DNA from: Lithobates sylvaticus
Taxonomy: Eukaryota; Chordata; Amphibia; Anura; Ranidae
Length of the DNA stretch: 64,000 nucleotides
Direction of reading: 5' to 3'
NCBI GenBank assembly: GCA_028564925.1
Contig: CM053030.1
Location: forward strand, 376,124,945 to 376,188,944
Translations under genes and position numbers: made by a program
Part shown: positions 10,861 to 24,885 of the stretch, piece after piece
How positions within the stretch are numbered: position 1 is the stretch's first letter
How the letters are laid out: each line of letters starts with the position of its first letter
The notes under the pieces: model-generated
The model's input: only the letters and a program-made list of their open reading frames with translations
Database searches by the model: none
Told to the model about the DNA's origin: nothing

Positions 10861-11004
10861 TAGGAGTTATAGAACAATGATACAATGCCTATTATATTCA
10901 AATATCCCTAAGTATTTGTGTTATCTTATAAAACAGGCAAGCATTAGGAACTGTGTCTGCATATAAAACAACAATGACTTTTGAATATCTTGGTTCACTG
11001 ACTT

Positions 11005-11450
11005 GAAAAAACAATGCAACAAGATCGCGGTTGACATTTTGTTTTTAGACTGGCTTTTAATGTACTGCAATATATTCTGTTTTAAACAGAAAATACCTTC
11101 ATATATGGAAACCTAATTTATAGATGTTCATTAAATTTAAATGGCTTTACCAACAGCCTTACATATCATATTTAAGGTGATATTTATAGGACCAGTAAAC
11201 CTTCAAGTGTAAGTGTGGTGTCAAACAATGTCATCCAAACCTACCCCCCTTACCCTCCACAATGTAAATATAACACCATTTACAGAGCCAAAATTGATGC
11301 TCACCCAGAACTTGGTAGAACACAAGAGCAGTTTTTTTTTTGCTGTCTAAGGACCTATTTATCTTATGTGTTATTACACACCTGTTCCTGCCCAGATCTA
11401 TTCACAACGACATGCAATAGGCTTAATTCACAAAGCTTTAACACCAGTCT
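11005..11450 (+). repeat. Local direct duplication, copy 1
   Basis: From ACAATGCAACAAGATCG (11011) to about ACAAAGCTTTA the sequence recurs at an offset of 575 bp with few differences (for example GTGGTGTC against GTGGTCTC). A shared GGAGTTATAGAACAATG at about 10863 and 11530 suggests that the original unit reached further left. Confidence 0.85.
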
Positions 11451-11579
11451 AACTCATTCTATATCTGGGCATGTGACTGTCATTTTCAAATGTCATTGGA
11501 CTCAACAAACACACGGTCGGATTTTCGCATGGAGTTATAGAACAATGTCCGATCGGACAATGTTGTCGAAAAAACAAGA

Positions 11580-12018
11580 CAAAAAACAATGCAACAAGAT
11601 CGCGGTTGACATTTTGTTTTTAGACTGGCTTTTAATGTACTGCAATATATTCTGTTTTAAACAGAAAATACCTTCATATATGGAAACCTAATTTATAGAT
11701 GTTCATTAAATTTAAATGGCTTTACCAACAGCCTTACATATCATATTTAAGGTGATATTTATAGGACCAGTAAACCTTCAAGTGTAAGTGTGGTCTCAAA
11801 CAATGTCATCCAAACCTACCCCCCTTACCCTCCACGATGTAAATATAACACCATTTACAGAGCCAAAATTGATGCTCACCCAGAACTTGGTAGAACACAA
11901 GAGCAGTTTTTTTTTGCTGTCTAAGGACCTATTTATCTTATGTGTTATTACACACCTGTTCCTGCCCAGATCTATTCACAACGACATGCAATAGGCTTAA
12001 TTCACAAAGCTTTACACC
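11580..12018 (+). repeat. Local direct duplication, copy 2
   Basis: Second copy of the about 440-bp unit. The 125 bp between the copies carry MITE-like sequence (ACACGGTCGGATTTTCGC, CCGATCGGACAATGTTGTCG). Confidence 0.85.
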
Positions 12019-12250
12019 AGGACAAAGTGCTACGCATGCTCAGATCACATTAGAAGACCAAAGCTATTGGCTACTAGCCTCTACGTAGTCCCGTCGTAGG
12101 CAACAAACGTCACCACGTTCAGAATGATCGGATTTTCCGACAACTTTGTCCGACCGTGTGTACGCAAAACCAACATCGGACAAAGTACGACGGACATGAT
12201 CCGACAGACCTGGTCCTCGGATAATCCGCGCGTGTGTATGGGGCTTAAAA
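12019..12250 (-). repeat. Ranid MITE with TACACACGGTCGGA-type ends (partial)
   Basis: Carries CCGACCGTGTGTACGC, GATCCGACAGACC and the end CGCGTGTGTATGGGGCTTAA, the style of a very common ranid MITE. Related pieces lie at 11500-11580, so the element was probably split by, or involved in, the local duplication. Confidence 0.5.
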
Positions 12251-12270
12251 GACAATGTATCACATAAAAT

Positions 12271-12770
12271 CAGAGGCGGCTGGTGTCAATTTTTTTTGAG
12301 GGGCAGCAAACAGTGCACCCCCCAAGGTCGGTCCGGTCGATCCACTTACCTCAACCACAGGGACAGCTTCCCCGGCTCTCCTCCACAGACATCAGGAGTG
12401 GGCATCTCATTCCCCTGCTCGGTGGCTTCGGTCTCCTCCCTCCTCCTCGGTGGTCAATCAGAATGCTTCTCCTTTTGGCCAATCAGGAAACGCGCCTGAT
12501 TGGCGGGGAGGCAATTCAGTGTTAGATAGCAAATATTCATTCGCTATTCTAACACACCTGCATGGGCTCCGAGTGCAGATGCTCTGCGTTCGGTGCCCAC
12601 CCTATTTTGAAGCATTTTAGAGCCTCTGGCTCTAATCAGGGGCTTCAAAAGAAAACCCTGCCGCTATATTTCATGCACCCGGCCTCCTGAAAGGGATGAA
12701 TATGGGGTGGCAGTGGCAATGAAAATGCGAGGCGGTGCCCTGCACCTTTCCATAAAACAGGCCATCCCTG
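12271..12770. mobile_element. Non-autonomous hAT-like element
   Basis: Starts CAGAGGCGGCTGG and ends CCATCCCTG (read inward CAGGGATGG). The flanks CATAAAAT and CACAGAAT agree at 6 of 8 positions, consistent with a decayed 8-bp hAT target duplication. No transposase frame. Confidence 0.5.
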
Positions 12771-13890
12771 CACAGAATATTGTATGTTAACATGTAGTAA
12801 CATGCGATAAGACACACATTTTACTCTGCATTACTGCAACACATACTGTATGTGTGAATGTAGAGTGAATAGCAAAAAACTTAAATTCATTTGACCAGCC
12901 TATTCTCCAATCACATAGTTTTCTCTGTAGCGTTAAGCAGCATTAAGTACTTGTATAATGCAAGTTGCAGTGTGGAGTAATACTGCATAGTCCATCAGAC
13001 AGTGGATAGCAGTATCTGCAATAAATAGAGGCCACTGACTTTCTTCTGCAAGGAAAAAAGTAGCATTCAAGGGGATGCGGAAAATGGAAGCAGTATGTCA
13101 GTTAGCTGTCTGTGATCAATGTGTACCACACTGTGTCCAAACTACATGTATCATCACAAGTGCAATGCCTGAGGAAGGGCCTGAGGAAGGGCCATCACCA
13201 TTGCTCCCCTGGGCTCTAGTATTCAAATAATGAAGTGTTTTTGGGCATGTACACAGCAACTGTTCACTGTTGTGAGTAACAACTCTTCTCAGATAGCTAT
13301 GTCAACCCTGTAGTCCTTGACATGACCTGACCATTGAGGCACCACAGCTAAGACCACAAGAAGTATTAGTGAAACAGGATGTTTCGGTACATCAGAAAAT
13401 CAGTAAAATCAAATGTAAAAGGAAATCCAAGTTCACACTACAATGCTTTTGTTTTGGCTTGAATTCACTTGTATTTTAGATAAGCAATGCTCTTTTTCTG
13501 CTTCTACCAAACAATAATACTGTTTTTGTCAGATGGAAGACTAAATCTAAAGATGTTAAAAAGAAAAAAAAAAAAGATCTAGCAACAGATCTAGATATAG
13601 ATATGTAAGATAAAACATTTTTTTTATGAATGTTTGAGTCAGTCTATAATTAATTATTTAAACAATGTGCAGCCAATTATTAGTAATTTAAACTGTAATA
13701 CATTTTATAGGCCTTATTGGGGTTCTTTTTATGTAAACCAAAGGTTTAACCCAAAACAATCACTCAGAGCCCAGCTAGGATTTTTTTGTAGGAGATTAGA
13801 ACAAACACATAGGTAACTGAATCTGTCAACCATCAACCACTAGATTAATTTCTCACTGTAATCTTCGAAAATGTGCACACCTGATTTCTA
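12771..13890. other. Intergenic; no gene seen
   Basis: Short duplications such as CCTGAGGAAGGG (about 13170) are visible, nothing that supports a gene or a named repeat. Confidence 0.4.
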
Positions 13891-13893
13891 CTT

Positions 13894-13949
13894 CTTTTTT
13901 TTTTTTTTTTTTTTCTATCAATCTATCTATCTATCTATCTATCTATCTA
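13894..13949. repeat. Poly-T and (TATC)n microsatellite, left of Tc1-A
   Basis: A T run leads into about eight TATC units that end exactly at the TA preceding Tc1-A. Confidence 0.95.
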
Positions 13950-15517
<1,568 letters not shown>

Positions 15518-15591
<74 letters not shown>

Positions 15592-15611
15592 CCTATCTAT
15601 CTATCTATCTA
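15518..15611. repeat. (TATC)n microsatellite, right of Tc1-A
   Basis: About 23 TATC units with one interruption (ACCTATC near 15590); continuation of the tract into which Tc1-A inserted. Confidence 0.95.
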
Positions 15612-16474
15612 ATCTATTTCAGCACAAAGAATTGACTGGCTGCTGCAAGTGATATCTTTCAAGGTCACGTTATCAGCTGTTTACCGACCTGGCTTTTCTC
15701 ACCATGGCCTAGCACCGGGCCATGAAACCCCAGCTACAAGTTCTCATGCACCACAAAATCAATTACAGATGGGGTATCCCATATGTAGTTTCCTTCTAAC
15801 ATCAAGTGAAAAAATATGTTTGCTGCACCCCTAAGGATCTTCAAAACACCTTAGTGCATCTCAACCTGAATGCCTTAGATTAGTCATCAGAGGGCATATG
15901 CAGATGATCAGCATCCTGCTCATCATTGAAACCATCTATAGATTCACCAGACCAGGCATGCCAAGGACCTAACAAATGTGGACATTTCACCTCTCCATCC
16001 TCCATCCTAGTGACCCTAATTGCCAGGATGCACACATTCCCGTCATTGTCTCATCTTGGAACTTAGTTTTTGAAGATACTGTAAGCCACACCATTGCCCT
16101 TGGCCACATGCCTCAGGCTGCTAACCTTGCCCCCCTTAGGGGTTTATTTTTACAGTACTGTTGTTCATATGACTTTTTTGTTACCAGTTGTTTAGCTTCA
16201 GACAGTTATTTTTTGTGCCCCTCGTTTTGCACCTTGGTTGTGAATACAGTATTCACCTTTGCCTTATCATATTCTGAGCCAGGAATTGCACCGCTACATA
16301 GAACTTTGTCCCATCTATCTCTATGTTTAGTTTGATACCTATTATTACTAGAGGGACATGAGATTGCATGATTTAATCTAATGCTACTAGGTGCCGTCTT
16401 GATTGCTGGGTCCATCCTCCTAATAGCCTTTCATTTTCTCACTAGCTGCTTGATTTACTCATTGTCATATCCAT
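15612..16474. other. Intergenic; no gene seen
   Basis: No recognisable coding or repeat signal. Confidence 0.4.
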
Positions 16475-17949
16475 AGATTAACAGAAAATGCGCAATATGC
16501 ATCAAAACGAAATTAGACAGGTGCATAAATTTGGTCACCCTTGTCATTTTGTTGATTTGAATACCTGTAACTACTTAGCACTGATTAACTGGAACACACA
16601 ATTGGTTTGGTGAGCTCATTAAGCCGTGAACTTCATAGACAGGTGCATCCAATCATGAGAAAAGGTATTTAAGGTTAAGGTCCTCTGAAGATTGGCAACA
16701 TGGGGGCCTCAAAACAACTCTCAAATGATCTGAAAATAAAGATTGTTCTACATTATGGTTTAGGGGAAGGCTACAAAAAGTTATCGCAGAGATATAAGCT
16801 GTCAGTGTCCACTGTGAGAAACATAGTGTGGAAATAGAAGATCACAGGCACAGTTCTTGTTAAGACCAGAAGTGGCAGGCCACATAAAATATTGGAGAGG
16901 CAAAGGCGGAGGATGGTGAGAACAGTCAAAAACAGCCCACGGGCCACCTCCAAAGACCTACAACATCAACTTGCTGCAGATGGTGTCACTGTGCATCCTT
17001 CAACAATTCAGCGCACTTTGCACAGGGAGAAGCTGTATGGGAGAGTGATGCGAAAGAAGCCTTTTCTGCACACACGCCACAAACAGAGTTGCTTGAGGTA
17101 TGCAAATGCACATTTGGACAAGCCAGCTTCATTTTGGAATAAGGTGCTCTGGACTAATGAAACAAAGATTGAGTTATTTGGTCATAACAAGGGTCGTTTT
17201 GCATGGCGGCAAAAGAACACAGCATTCCAAGAAAAACACTTTCTACCCACAGTAAAATTTGGTGGAGGTTCCATCATGCTGTGGGGCTGTGTGGCCAATG
17301 CAGGTACTGGGAATCTTTAAAGTTGAGGGTCGCATGGATTCCACTCAATAACAGCAGGTTCTTGAGAATAATGGTGAGGAATCAGTCACAAAGTTGAAGT
17401 TACGTCGGGGCTGGATATTTCAACAAGACAACGACCCAAAACACTGCTCAAAATCTACTCAGGAAATTTATGCAGAGGAACAAGTACAATGTTCTGGAAT
17501 GGTCATCCCAGTCCCCAGACCTGAATATCATTGAACATCTGTGGGGTGGTTTGCAGCGGGCGGTCCATGCTCAGCAACCATCAAACCTGACTGAAATGGA
17601 AATGTTTTGTAAGGAGGAATGGTCCAAAATACTTTCATCCAGAATCCAGACACTCATTACAGGCTATAGGAAGCGTCTAAAGGCTGTTATTTCTGCTAAA
17701 GGAGGCTCTACTAAATATCAATGTGATTTTTCTGTTGGGGTGCCCAAATGTATGCAACTGTTTAATTTCATTTTGATGTATATTGCGCATTTTCTGTTAA
17801 TCCAATAAACCTAATTTCAGTACTGAAATATTACTATGTCCTTCAGTTATTTGATAGATCAAAATGAAATTGCTGATCCAAACACCCAAATATTTATAAA
17901 TGACAATCAAGGAAATTGTCAGGGGTTCCTAAACTTTTGCATACAACTG
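16475..17949 (+). mobile_element. Second Tc1-type transposon (Tc1-B), left end truncated
   Basis: The right end is CAGTTGTATGCAAAAG (read inward) followed by TA; its long inverted repeat includes TTAACAGAAAATGCGCAATA. The left side starts only at that inner segment (about 16475), so some 140-170 bp of the left terminal repeat are missing. A different Tc1 family from Tc1-A, by both ends and protein. Confidence 0.88.
16700..17730 (+). pseudogene. Tc1-B transposase, few breaks
   Basis: MGASKQLSNDLKIKIVLHYG starts a Tc1 helix-turn-helix domain, followed by SGRPHKI (GRPR-like), the second HTH half (ATSKDLQHQLAADGVTVH), VLWTNETKIELFG, FGGGSIMLWGCVANAGTG, QQDNDPKHCSKST and EWSSQSPDLNIIEHLW. The triad is visible as N (normally D) in WTNETK, D in QQDND and E in IIEHLW, with DD34E-like spacing. 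There is one early in-frame stop near 16836 and at least two frame changes between about 17310 and 17470. The first catalytic aspartate is replaced by asparagine, so even an open copy would be expected to be inactive. Confidence 0.88.
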
Positions 17950-18082
17950 TATTATTTAGTGCAACACTTTGTTTGTAATATATGTATGTACGTACTGTGA
18001 TAAATATTTCATGGGTGTGTTTGCTGCTTTTGTTCATATTATTGGACAGTGGTATAAATTTTCTGTATGTTTGTTTTCATTT

Positions 18083-19640
18083 GAACTATGCCACATGCCA
18101 GAGGCGTTCTCATTCACATGGGTACCTCACTATCTTTCCTACTTGGGTATCAAAATCTCTAAAAAGATTGACAACCTCTTTAAAATTAACAAATCCCCCT
18201 TGTTGACTCACCTTTTTTCCCTACACACTTGCAGGTCCTCTCTCCAACTCTCTTGGTTGGGCTGACTTAATACAGTACATATGCCTCTTCTCCCCAAAAA
18301 TTTTTTTATACCTTTTCCGTGTCCTACCTTGTGAAACCTCAGCTCCCCAAGCGTGCCTTAGAGCTACCTAAATTGTGAGGTGGCCTAGGTCTTCCCAATT
18401 TTGCAAAATGTTATTATGCAGTGCAAGTGGTGCAGCTTATGAACTATCATTCAATACATGAAACTCCCCTCTGGGTGGCCCTAGATGCTGCTGACTGTGA
18501 CCTTCTGTTGGTGGTGAACATGCTGTGGTTGCGCCCACCAGACCAGAAACATATCTGTAATCCAATTCTAAAACATTCTCTCACTCTGTGGAATAGACCT
18601 AAAAGGCCCCCTCGGGCTTGAAGACAGAAGGTGGAAATGCTGCACACCGGAACCCAGCCACTATATAGAAAGGTGAAGATACGCTTTCAGCCTGCACTCC
18701 TCTGGCTTTCTTCTGACACATTTGATCCACCTATGGGGCTCAATCATAGTTTAATGGGGCTTAATCCTCATCTATGGAGCTTAATCATAACCCTAACCTC
18801 CACGGGCTTATATCAAACCTTATAAACCAATGTAGTAATTTCTTAAAAAACCCTTGTTCTACCCACCTCAAGTGTCTTTTCATGCATGGGTGGCTGCAAA
18901 ATTGATCAGGTTTCACAAATCGAATACCACATCAGCCTTCAAGTCATTCCCAGTCTTACAGAAATAACAATTCTGAAATTTTCAAGTACTTTCAGATTAA
19001 ACATTTTTATTCTTCATATATTAGGGTAGGTTCACCTTTAGACCAGATGTTTCAGTTTTTAGGTGTGACCCACGTTTATACCTATACTTCATAGACAAAC
19101 CTGATTCCAAGCCCCCCATCTATACTCACCTGGGAGAATGCAACCTCAAAATCATTGACTGGCTAGATATATGGACCACAACTAAATCCTCGGCACAAAA
19201 ATATTGGTGCTTGGAAACAATTATAAACTCAAAATCCATTGGTGTTGCGTTCCTACCAGAATCACAAAATGTCCTGAATTACCCCTCCACTTGCTTTTGA
19301 GGATGTGGGTGCTTATTTTACATACATGGTGGTTCTGCCCCATACCAAGATGCTTCTGGACAGATATATTTTACATTCTCTCCACACTGTTCTTCACTAC
19401 ACTACCCTTAAAACCCCTTAAAGCACTATTGAATTTTTACCCTCCAGATCTGTCACAAACACTTTGACTACTTTTATACATAACCACAGCTGCAATGCAG
19501 AGTATAGTGAAGGACTGCAAATCTAACTTTCTAAAAATAGTGGAAACTCATAATAGGGTCACCTAGGCCATGATACACACTAAAAATGAAGTTGTCCTTC
19601 AAGAGAAGACTATGAAGTATGCAAATCTATGGCAGCTTTG
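18083..19640 (+). pseudogene. L1-type LINE ORF2 relic, C-terminal half
   Basis: Translated pieces follow the order of an L1-like ORF2 after the RT core: FTWVPHYLSYLGIKISKKI, then LQLSWLG, then LPNFAKCYYAVQVVQLMN, then ICNPILKHSLTLWN, then HTWWFCPIPRCFWTDIF. The frame changes repeatedly and stops are frequent, so this is an old, dead fragment. No 5' part and no poly(A) tail are visible here. Confidence 0.75.
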
Positions 19641-20056
19641 AGTGAACAGCTACTTACCCCCATTTTGATGCTTCTTTACTCCTCCCTTAACAACTTTCCA
19701 TGTACTTCATTTAGTCACTTTTCTTTTAAATCTCCGAACCAGATTTCTAAGGGTCCCCTGGAAAATCCCCTTCCCTCCCCCATTTCTCCTCTCCCCTTTT
19801 CCTTCCAATACTGTTACTTGGGAGTCATGATATACTGGTTTGTAATGAACATGGGGCTTACTTTGGCTCCTTTAATACATTGTCTGTTCAATGTTTTCTT
19901 TTGACCTTCTATGATAACCCCCACTAAGGGTTTATGCCAAAACAAGGGACTACCCATTGGTTCATTAAACTTTCTCATGTTCTATAGTTTCTCATGTCTA
20001 TCATTTTGCAATATTGTAATTGTATCATCGTTTCTGACATCTATTGTTTTGCAATA
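19641..20056. other. Probable L1 3' region, then intergenic
   Basis: Pyrimidine-rich (TCCCCTTTTCC) after the L1 relic, plausibly its 3' UTR; nothing else is recognised. Confidence 0.3.
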
Positions 20057-20987
20057 TTGTAGTTGTATCATCTGATATCATCTTACTATGGTCTCATTTA
20101 CTCCAAGAAACCTTTTTTTAGTGTCAAAATCAATAATTAATTGAACAAGAAAAAAAAAATGTTTTGTTTTTCAAAGATTTTATAACAATTTGGTTATACT
20201 TGTTATTCTGTTTAAGTATCTAAGCAACTAAAAGTTAAACCTGACTTGTTAGTTGGCCATAAGTAACATGACAACAAACTCTGCCAACTCAAAAGAAAGA
20301 AAGTATGAATATTTAAATGTTTTCATTTAATTTACCTCTACTGTGTTAGATTTGCATTTACTTTAATAAAGAAGACATGGGTTGCATCAAAAATATCAGT
20401 TCTTTCTAATTGAATCCTCTTATGGGGAACATGAACCATCTGTTATATTAAGTAGACAGCAAGTTTTGCTTATGAATTGTCTAAGCTTGAAGAAGTATTT
20501 ACTTATAGTAGAATAGTTTATTTCCTACCAGAGTTGCAGTCGCAGCACTTAACCACTTAGCTCCCTTTGTTGCTTAGAAAAGCTATAATAGTTTATATGA
20601 ATGGCACAGTAGAGCTGAAACACACTTAAACACTGCCATGTATCTATACCTTTTACATTGTGTCATGACAAATGAGCCACTGCTTACATTTAGATATTTG
20701 TATTTTTGTTACAGTTATTACAGCTAGGAAAAGTGTTTGCAGGTTGCAAAGGTTTCTTCCCAAACACTGCATCTGAAGGATGCTTCAACCCCCTTTATGT
20801 TCTTGCTTTTATCTGTTCTAGCTGCGTAGCTAAAGCTGGTTCATGGATGGATAGAAATTTAGTTGGATCAGCAGGGACCAGCTGAATTTCGATCCATCTA
20901 TTAGCAGGCTGGTTGTACAGAAGTCAATGTCACACATGGGCATGACTGCCCATGTACACAAAGTCAGACCCATAAAGACATTGGTTT

Positions 20988-21245
20988 GAGAAGCTTGCTG
21001 TTGAGGAACTTGTGTATCCTACATAGAGTCCTGACCTCAACGTTAATGAACCCCTTGGGGATGAACTAGGGTGCCAATTGCAGGTCAGTCAGTCTTCTTA
21101 TCCAACATCAATACCTGGCATTACAGATGTTTTTTGACTGAAAGAGTGAAAGGATGTGGGAAGGCTACATTATATTAATGCCAATGGTTTTGGAAGGAGA
21201 TGTCGAACAGGCTCATATATGTCATATAGGTCACAGAGCCACAAA
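20988..21245 (+). pseudogene. Tc1-type transposase 3' relic (also at about 24006-24263)
   Basis: SPDLNVNEPLGDELGCQL resembles the Tc1 SPDLNPIEHLWDEL box, and further on INANGFGRRC with CAGGCTCATATATG matches the conserved 3' end of a common vertebrate Tc1 family (ATTAATGCC..TGGTTTTGGAA). No full frame. Duplicated with the surrounding 3-kb unit. Confidence 0.65.
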
Positions 21246-21465
21246 ATGTACATTACATAATATTTACATACTATACCAGTAACTTGAAGAAGATGAACAA
21301 AGAAAATTTTCAAATAAAACCCTACTAATAAATGTGTAATACATGTCCACCACGGTTATATTTTAGATTTTTTTTGAATTTCAGATGGATATTTTGTATA
21401 TGTATATTTTCAGAGGCCAGAAGAAAAATTGAAGATAACACCTGTTTGTTACGTAAGCATTTTTA

Positions 21466-21860
21466 AACATTCAGCAGGAAGGTGGATTTTACGGCTGACT
21501 GCCTTGCCCAACGATGCCAGAACATTCCCTTCCATGTAATGGCAGAGAGATGGAACGGCCTTATGTGAAAAGTAGTAGCGACTAGGAACTTGGCATTGTG
21601 GTACAGCACATTGTGCGAATTCACGTAAGGGGGCAGAATCCACCAGGCTGAAAGGCAGAAGTTGGAGAGCTTGACAAGCTTGCATTTAGATGCTGGGCAT
21701 GTGGGTGGCATGGACTCTATTTTTTTCCGCTGCAGCAGATGGGGCAGAGAAATTTGCCGGCTACAGTCTACAGCTGGTGGTGTGCTGATGGCGGATGGGC
21801 TGCTAGGACCTTGGACACCCGGTGCTATACCATCACCCCTTCAGTGGAGGCTGCTGAGAG
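21466..21860 (-). pseudogene. hAT transposase fragment (same family as the 33.5-kb gene), copy 1
   Basis: The minus strand encodes LQLLPFSLVDSAPLREFAQC and then FSHKAVPSLCHYMEGNV, matching LQLLPFQLVDSAPFREFVQC and FSRKAIPSLYRHVEGNV of the full hAT element in this window; upstream the RQISLP segment is also present. Only about 130 codons of the region between the BED finger and the first catalytic aspartate are present. Divergence of roughly a quarter of residues makes it older than the two large hAT copies. Confidence 0.8.
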
Positions 21861-22515
21861 GTAATGACTTGGTATAGCGGGGGCAGACTGAAGTGGGTAA
21901 GGAGGAGGAGGGACAGATTTGTGCCCCTTTTGTGTGGCTTTTAGTTGCTCTTTATTATAAATAGTTTTTTTATAAAATTTTTACAGATAAAAAATCTTAC
22001 ATACTTTGCAAAACAATTTGCAAGTCATTCATAAAAATGCAAAACATTCTCAAAGTACACATAAATACATAAAAAATACATATAGGTATAGGAATGGATC
22101 TATCCTCTAACATACACTTAAATACAGAAATTAATCTATACTGCAGCATATACTCCTTATTCTCCTGAGCCCTCTAAATAACAAACAAGAAAAAAGAGAA
22201 AAAGAGAAGCATGGGAGCAGGCCCATTCCCCTATCCCTACCCCTAAAAAAAGGGGGGGAGAGGGAGTTTCTCTCCTTCCCTTTCCCCTTTCTTATATCTT
22301 TATGTGAACTACATTACCCCGATGTAAACACATCTATACCCCTCATACCCATGTCAATTTATCTTGCTTTCGAGGGGAAGAGAGGAGAAATTCTCATCCC
22401 CATTACTATCCTCCTTCAAATTGTGCAAAGAGAGGAAAAAAAAGGGGGGGAATCATATTCCCCTCTCCTTCATGAGGAGGGGGGGCATGGAGCGGGGGCA
22501 TCAGGGGACAGGCCC

Positions 22516-22990
22516 CTAGGCACTCCCTCGGTTCCCCATAATTCCCAGATAAATCGGGGACTGTTTAAATTCTAGCCATCTAGTACCCTGAAATCTTGTT
22601 TCTGCGTCCCTTTGGAAACATATCAATTCTTCCATTATCCTCGTTTTATCTATTTCTCTAAACCAATCCTTTATTATTGGTATTTCCTTTGTTTTCCAAT
22701 GTTTCGGGATTAGTGCTTTTACTGCATTCAGCAGAAATGGAGTAAGTGCTGCTCTATACTTCTTCCTAGAATCCCCAATCGCATGGAACAAGCATTTCCA
22801 GGGGTCTAATTCTATTTCCATCCTGTCAATCTTTTTAATTAAATCCAATACTTCCACCCAGTATGGCTGGATCAAACTACACTGCCACCATATATGAACA
22901 TGGGTTCCATTCCCTCCAACATAAAGGTGATAAGTCATGATTGATTTTATGCCTAGATGGAACATAGTACCACTTAGTCAATAGTTTATA
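22516..22990 (-). pseudogene. L1-type ORF2 C-terminus, copy 1
   Basis: About 149 open codons on the minus strand: MTYHLYVGGNGTHVHIWWQC, then QPYWVEVLDLIKKI, AALTPFLLNAVKALIPKHWK and a C-terminal tail. The HIWWxC box and the AAxxxIxxxWK box are the usual end of L1/Tx1-like ORF2. The 3' UTR would lie at about 21940-22515. The frame is open, so the fragment is not very old. Confidence 0.8.
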
Positions 22991-24483
22991 ATTCATTTAT
23001 TTTATGCCGCGTACTCACGAGCGGAATTTCCGTCTGAAAAATCTTGGATGGTTTTTCTTGTAGTTGTATCATCTGATATCATCTTACTATGGTCTCATTT
23101 ACTCCAAGAAACCTTTTTTTAGTGTCAAAATCAATAATTAATTGAACAAGAAAAAAAAATGTTTTGTTTTTCAAAGATTTTATAACAATTTGGTTATACT
23201 TGTTATTCTGTTTAAGTATCTAAGCAACTAAAAGTTAAACCTGACTTGTTAGTTGGCCATAAGTAACATAACAACAAACTCTGCCAACTCAAAAGAAAGA
23301 AAGTATGAATATTTAAATGTTTTCATTTAATTTACCTCTACTGTGTTAGATTTGCATTTACTTTAATAAAGAAGACATGGGTTGCATCAAAAATATCAGT
23401 TATTTCTAATTGAATCCTCTTATGGGGAACATGAACCATCTGTTATATTAAGTAGACAGCAAGTTTTGCTTATGAATTGTCTAAGCTTGAAGAAGTATTT
23501 ACTTAGAATAGAATAGTAGAATAGTTTATTTCCTACCAGAGTTGCAGTCGCAGCACTTAACCACTTAGCTCCCTTTGTTGCTTAGAAAAGCTATAATAGT
23601 TTATATGAATGGCAATAGTACAAAAAGTAGAGCTGAAACACACTTAAACACTGCCATGTATCTATACCTTTTACATTGTGTCATGACAAATGAGCCACTG
23701 CTTACATTTAGATATTTGTATTTTTGTTACAGTTATTACAGCTAGGAAAAGTGTTTGCAGGTTGCAAAGGTTTCTTCCCAAACACTGCATCTGAAGGATG
23801 CTTCAACCCCCTTTATGTTCTTGCTTTTATCTGTTCTAGCTGCGTAGCTAAAGCTGGTTCATGGATGGATAGAAATTTAGTTGGATCAGCAGGGACCAGC
23901 TGAATTTCGATCCATCTATTAGCAGGCTGGTTGTACAGAAGTCGATGTCACACATGGGCATGACTGCCCATGTACACAAAGTCAGACCCATAAAGACATT
24001 GTTTTGAGAAGCTTGCTGTTGAGGAACTTGTGTATCCTACATAGAGTCCTGACCTCAACGTTAATGAACCCCTTGGGGATGAACTAGGGTGCCAATTGCA
24101 GGTCAGTCAGTCTTCTTATCCAACATCAATACCTGGCATTACAGATGTTTTTTGACTGAAAGAGTGAAAGGATGTGGGAAGGCTACATTATATTAATGCC
24201 AATGGTTTTGGAAGGAGATGTCGAACAGGCTCATATATGTCATATAGGTCACAGAGCCACAAAATGTACATTACATAATATTTACATACTATACCAGTAA
24301 CTTGAAGAAGATGAACAAAGAACATTTTCAAATAAAACCCTACTAATAAATGTGTAATACATGTCCACCACGGTTATATTTTAGATTTTTTTTGAATTTC
24401 AGATGGATATTTTGTATATGTATATTTTCAGAGGCCAGAAGAAAAATTGAAGATAACACCTGTTTGTTACGTAAGCATTTTTA

Positions 24484-24885
24484 AACATTCAGCAGGAAGG
24501 TGGATTTTACGGCTGACTGCCTTGCCCAACGATGCCAGAACATTCCCTTCCATGTGATGGCAGAGAGATGGAACGGCCTTATGTGAAAAGTAGTAGCGAC
24601 TAGGAACTTGGCATTGTGGTACAGCACATTGTGCGAATTCACGTAAGGGGGCAGAATCCACCAGGCTGAAAGGCAGAAGTTGGAGAGCCAACAGCTTTGA
24701 CAAGCTTGCATTTAGATGCTGGGCATGTGGGTGGCATGGACTCTATTTTTTTTCCGCTGCAGCAGATGGGGCAGAGAAATTTGCCGGCTACAGTCTACAG
24801 CTGGTGGTGTGCTGATGGCGGATGGGCTGCTAGGACCTTGGACACCCTGTGCTATACCATCACCCCTTCAGTGGAGGCTGCTGAG
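24484..24885 (-). pseudogene. hAT transposase fragment, copy 2
   Basis: Duplicate of the fragment at 21466-21860 produced by the 3-kb tandem duplication; it keeps a few bases lost from copy 1 (AGTTGGAGAGCCAACAGC region). Confidence 0.8.

Larger units (their letters stand above)
20057..23057 (+). repeat. 3-kb direct tandem duplication, copy 1
   Basis: From TTGTAGTTGTATCATCTG to GGATGGTTTTTC. Copy 2 follows directly at an offset of 3001 bp. Differences are sparse: single bases and short indels, such as extra AGAATAGT near 23515 and AATAGTACAAAA near 23615 in copy 2. Identity looks around 98-99%. Confidence 0.95.

Noticed and set aside
11215-11691. 158-codon open frame
   Set aside because: It spans the end of one duplicated block and the start of the next, with no family resemblance and no codon or motif pattern; chance frame.
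22243-22500. G runs as L1 3' UTR G-quadruplexes
   Set aside because: The G runs are on the plus strand while the L1 fragment reads on the minus strand, so its RNA would be C-rich here.
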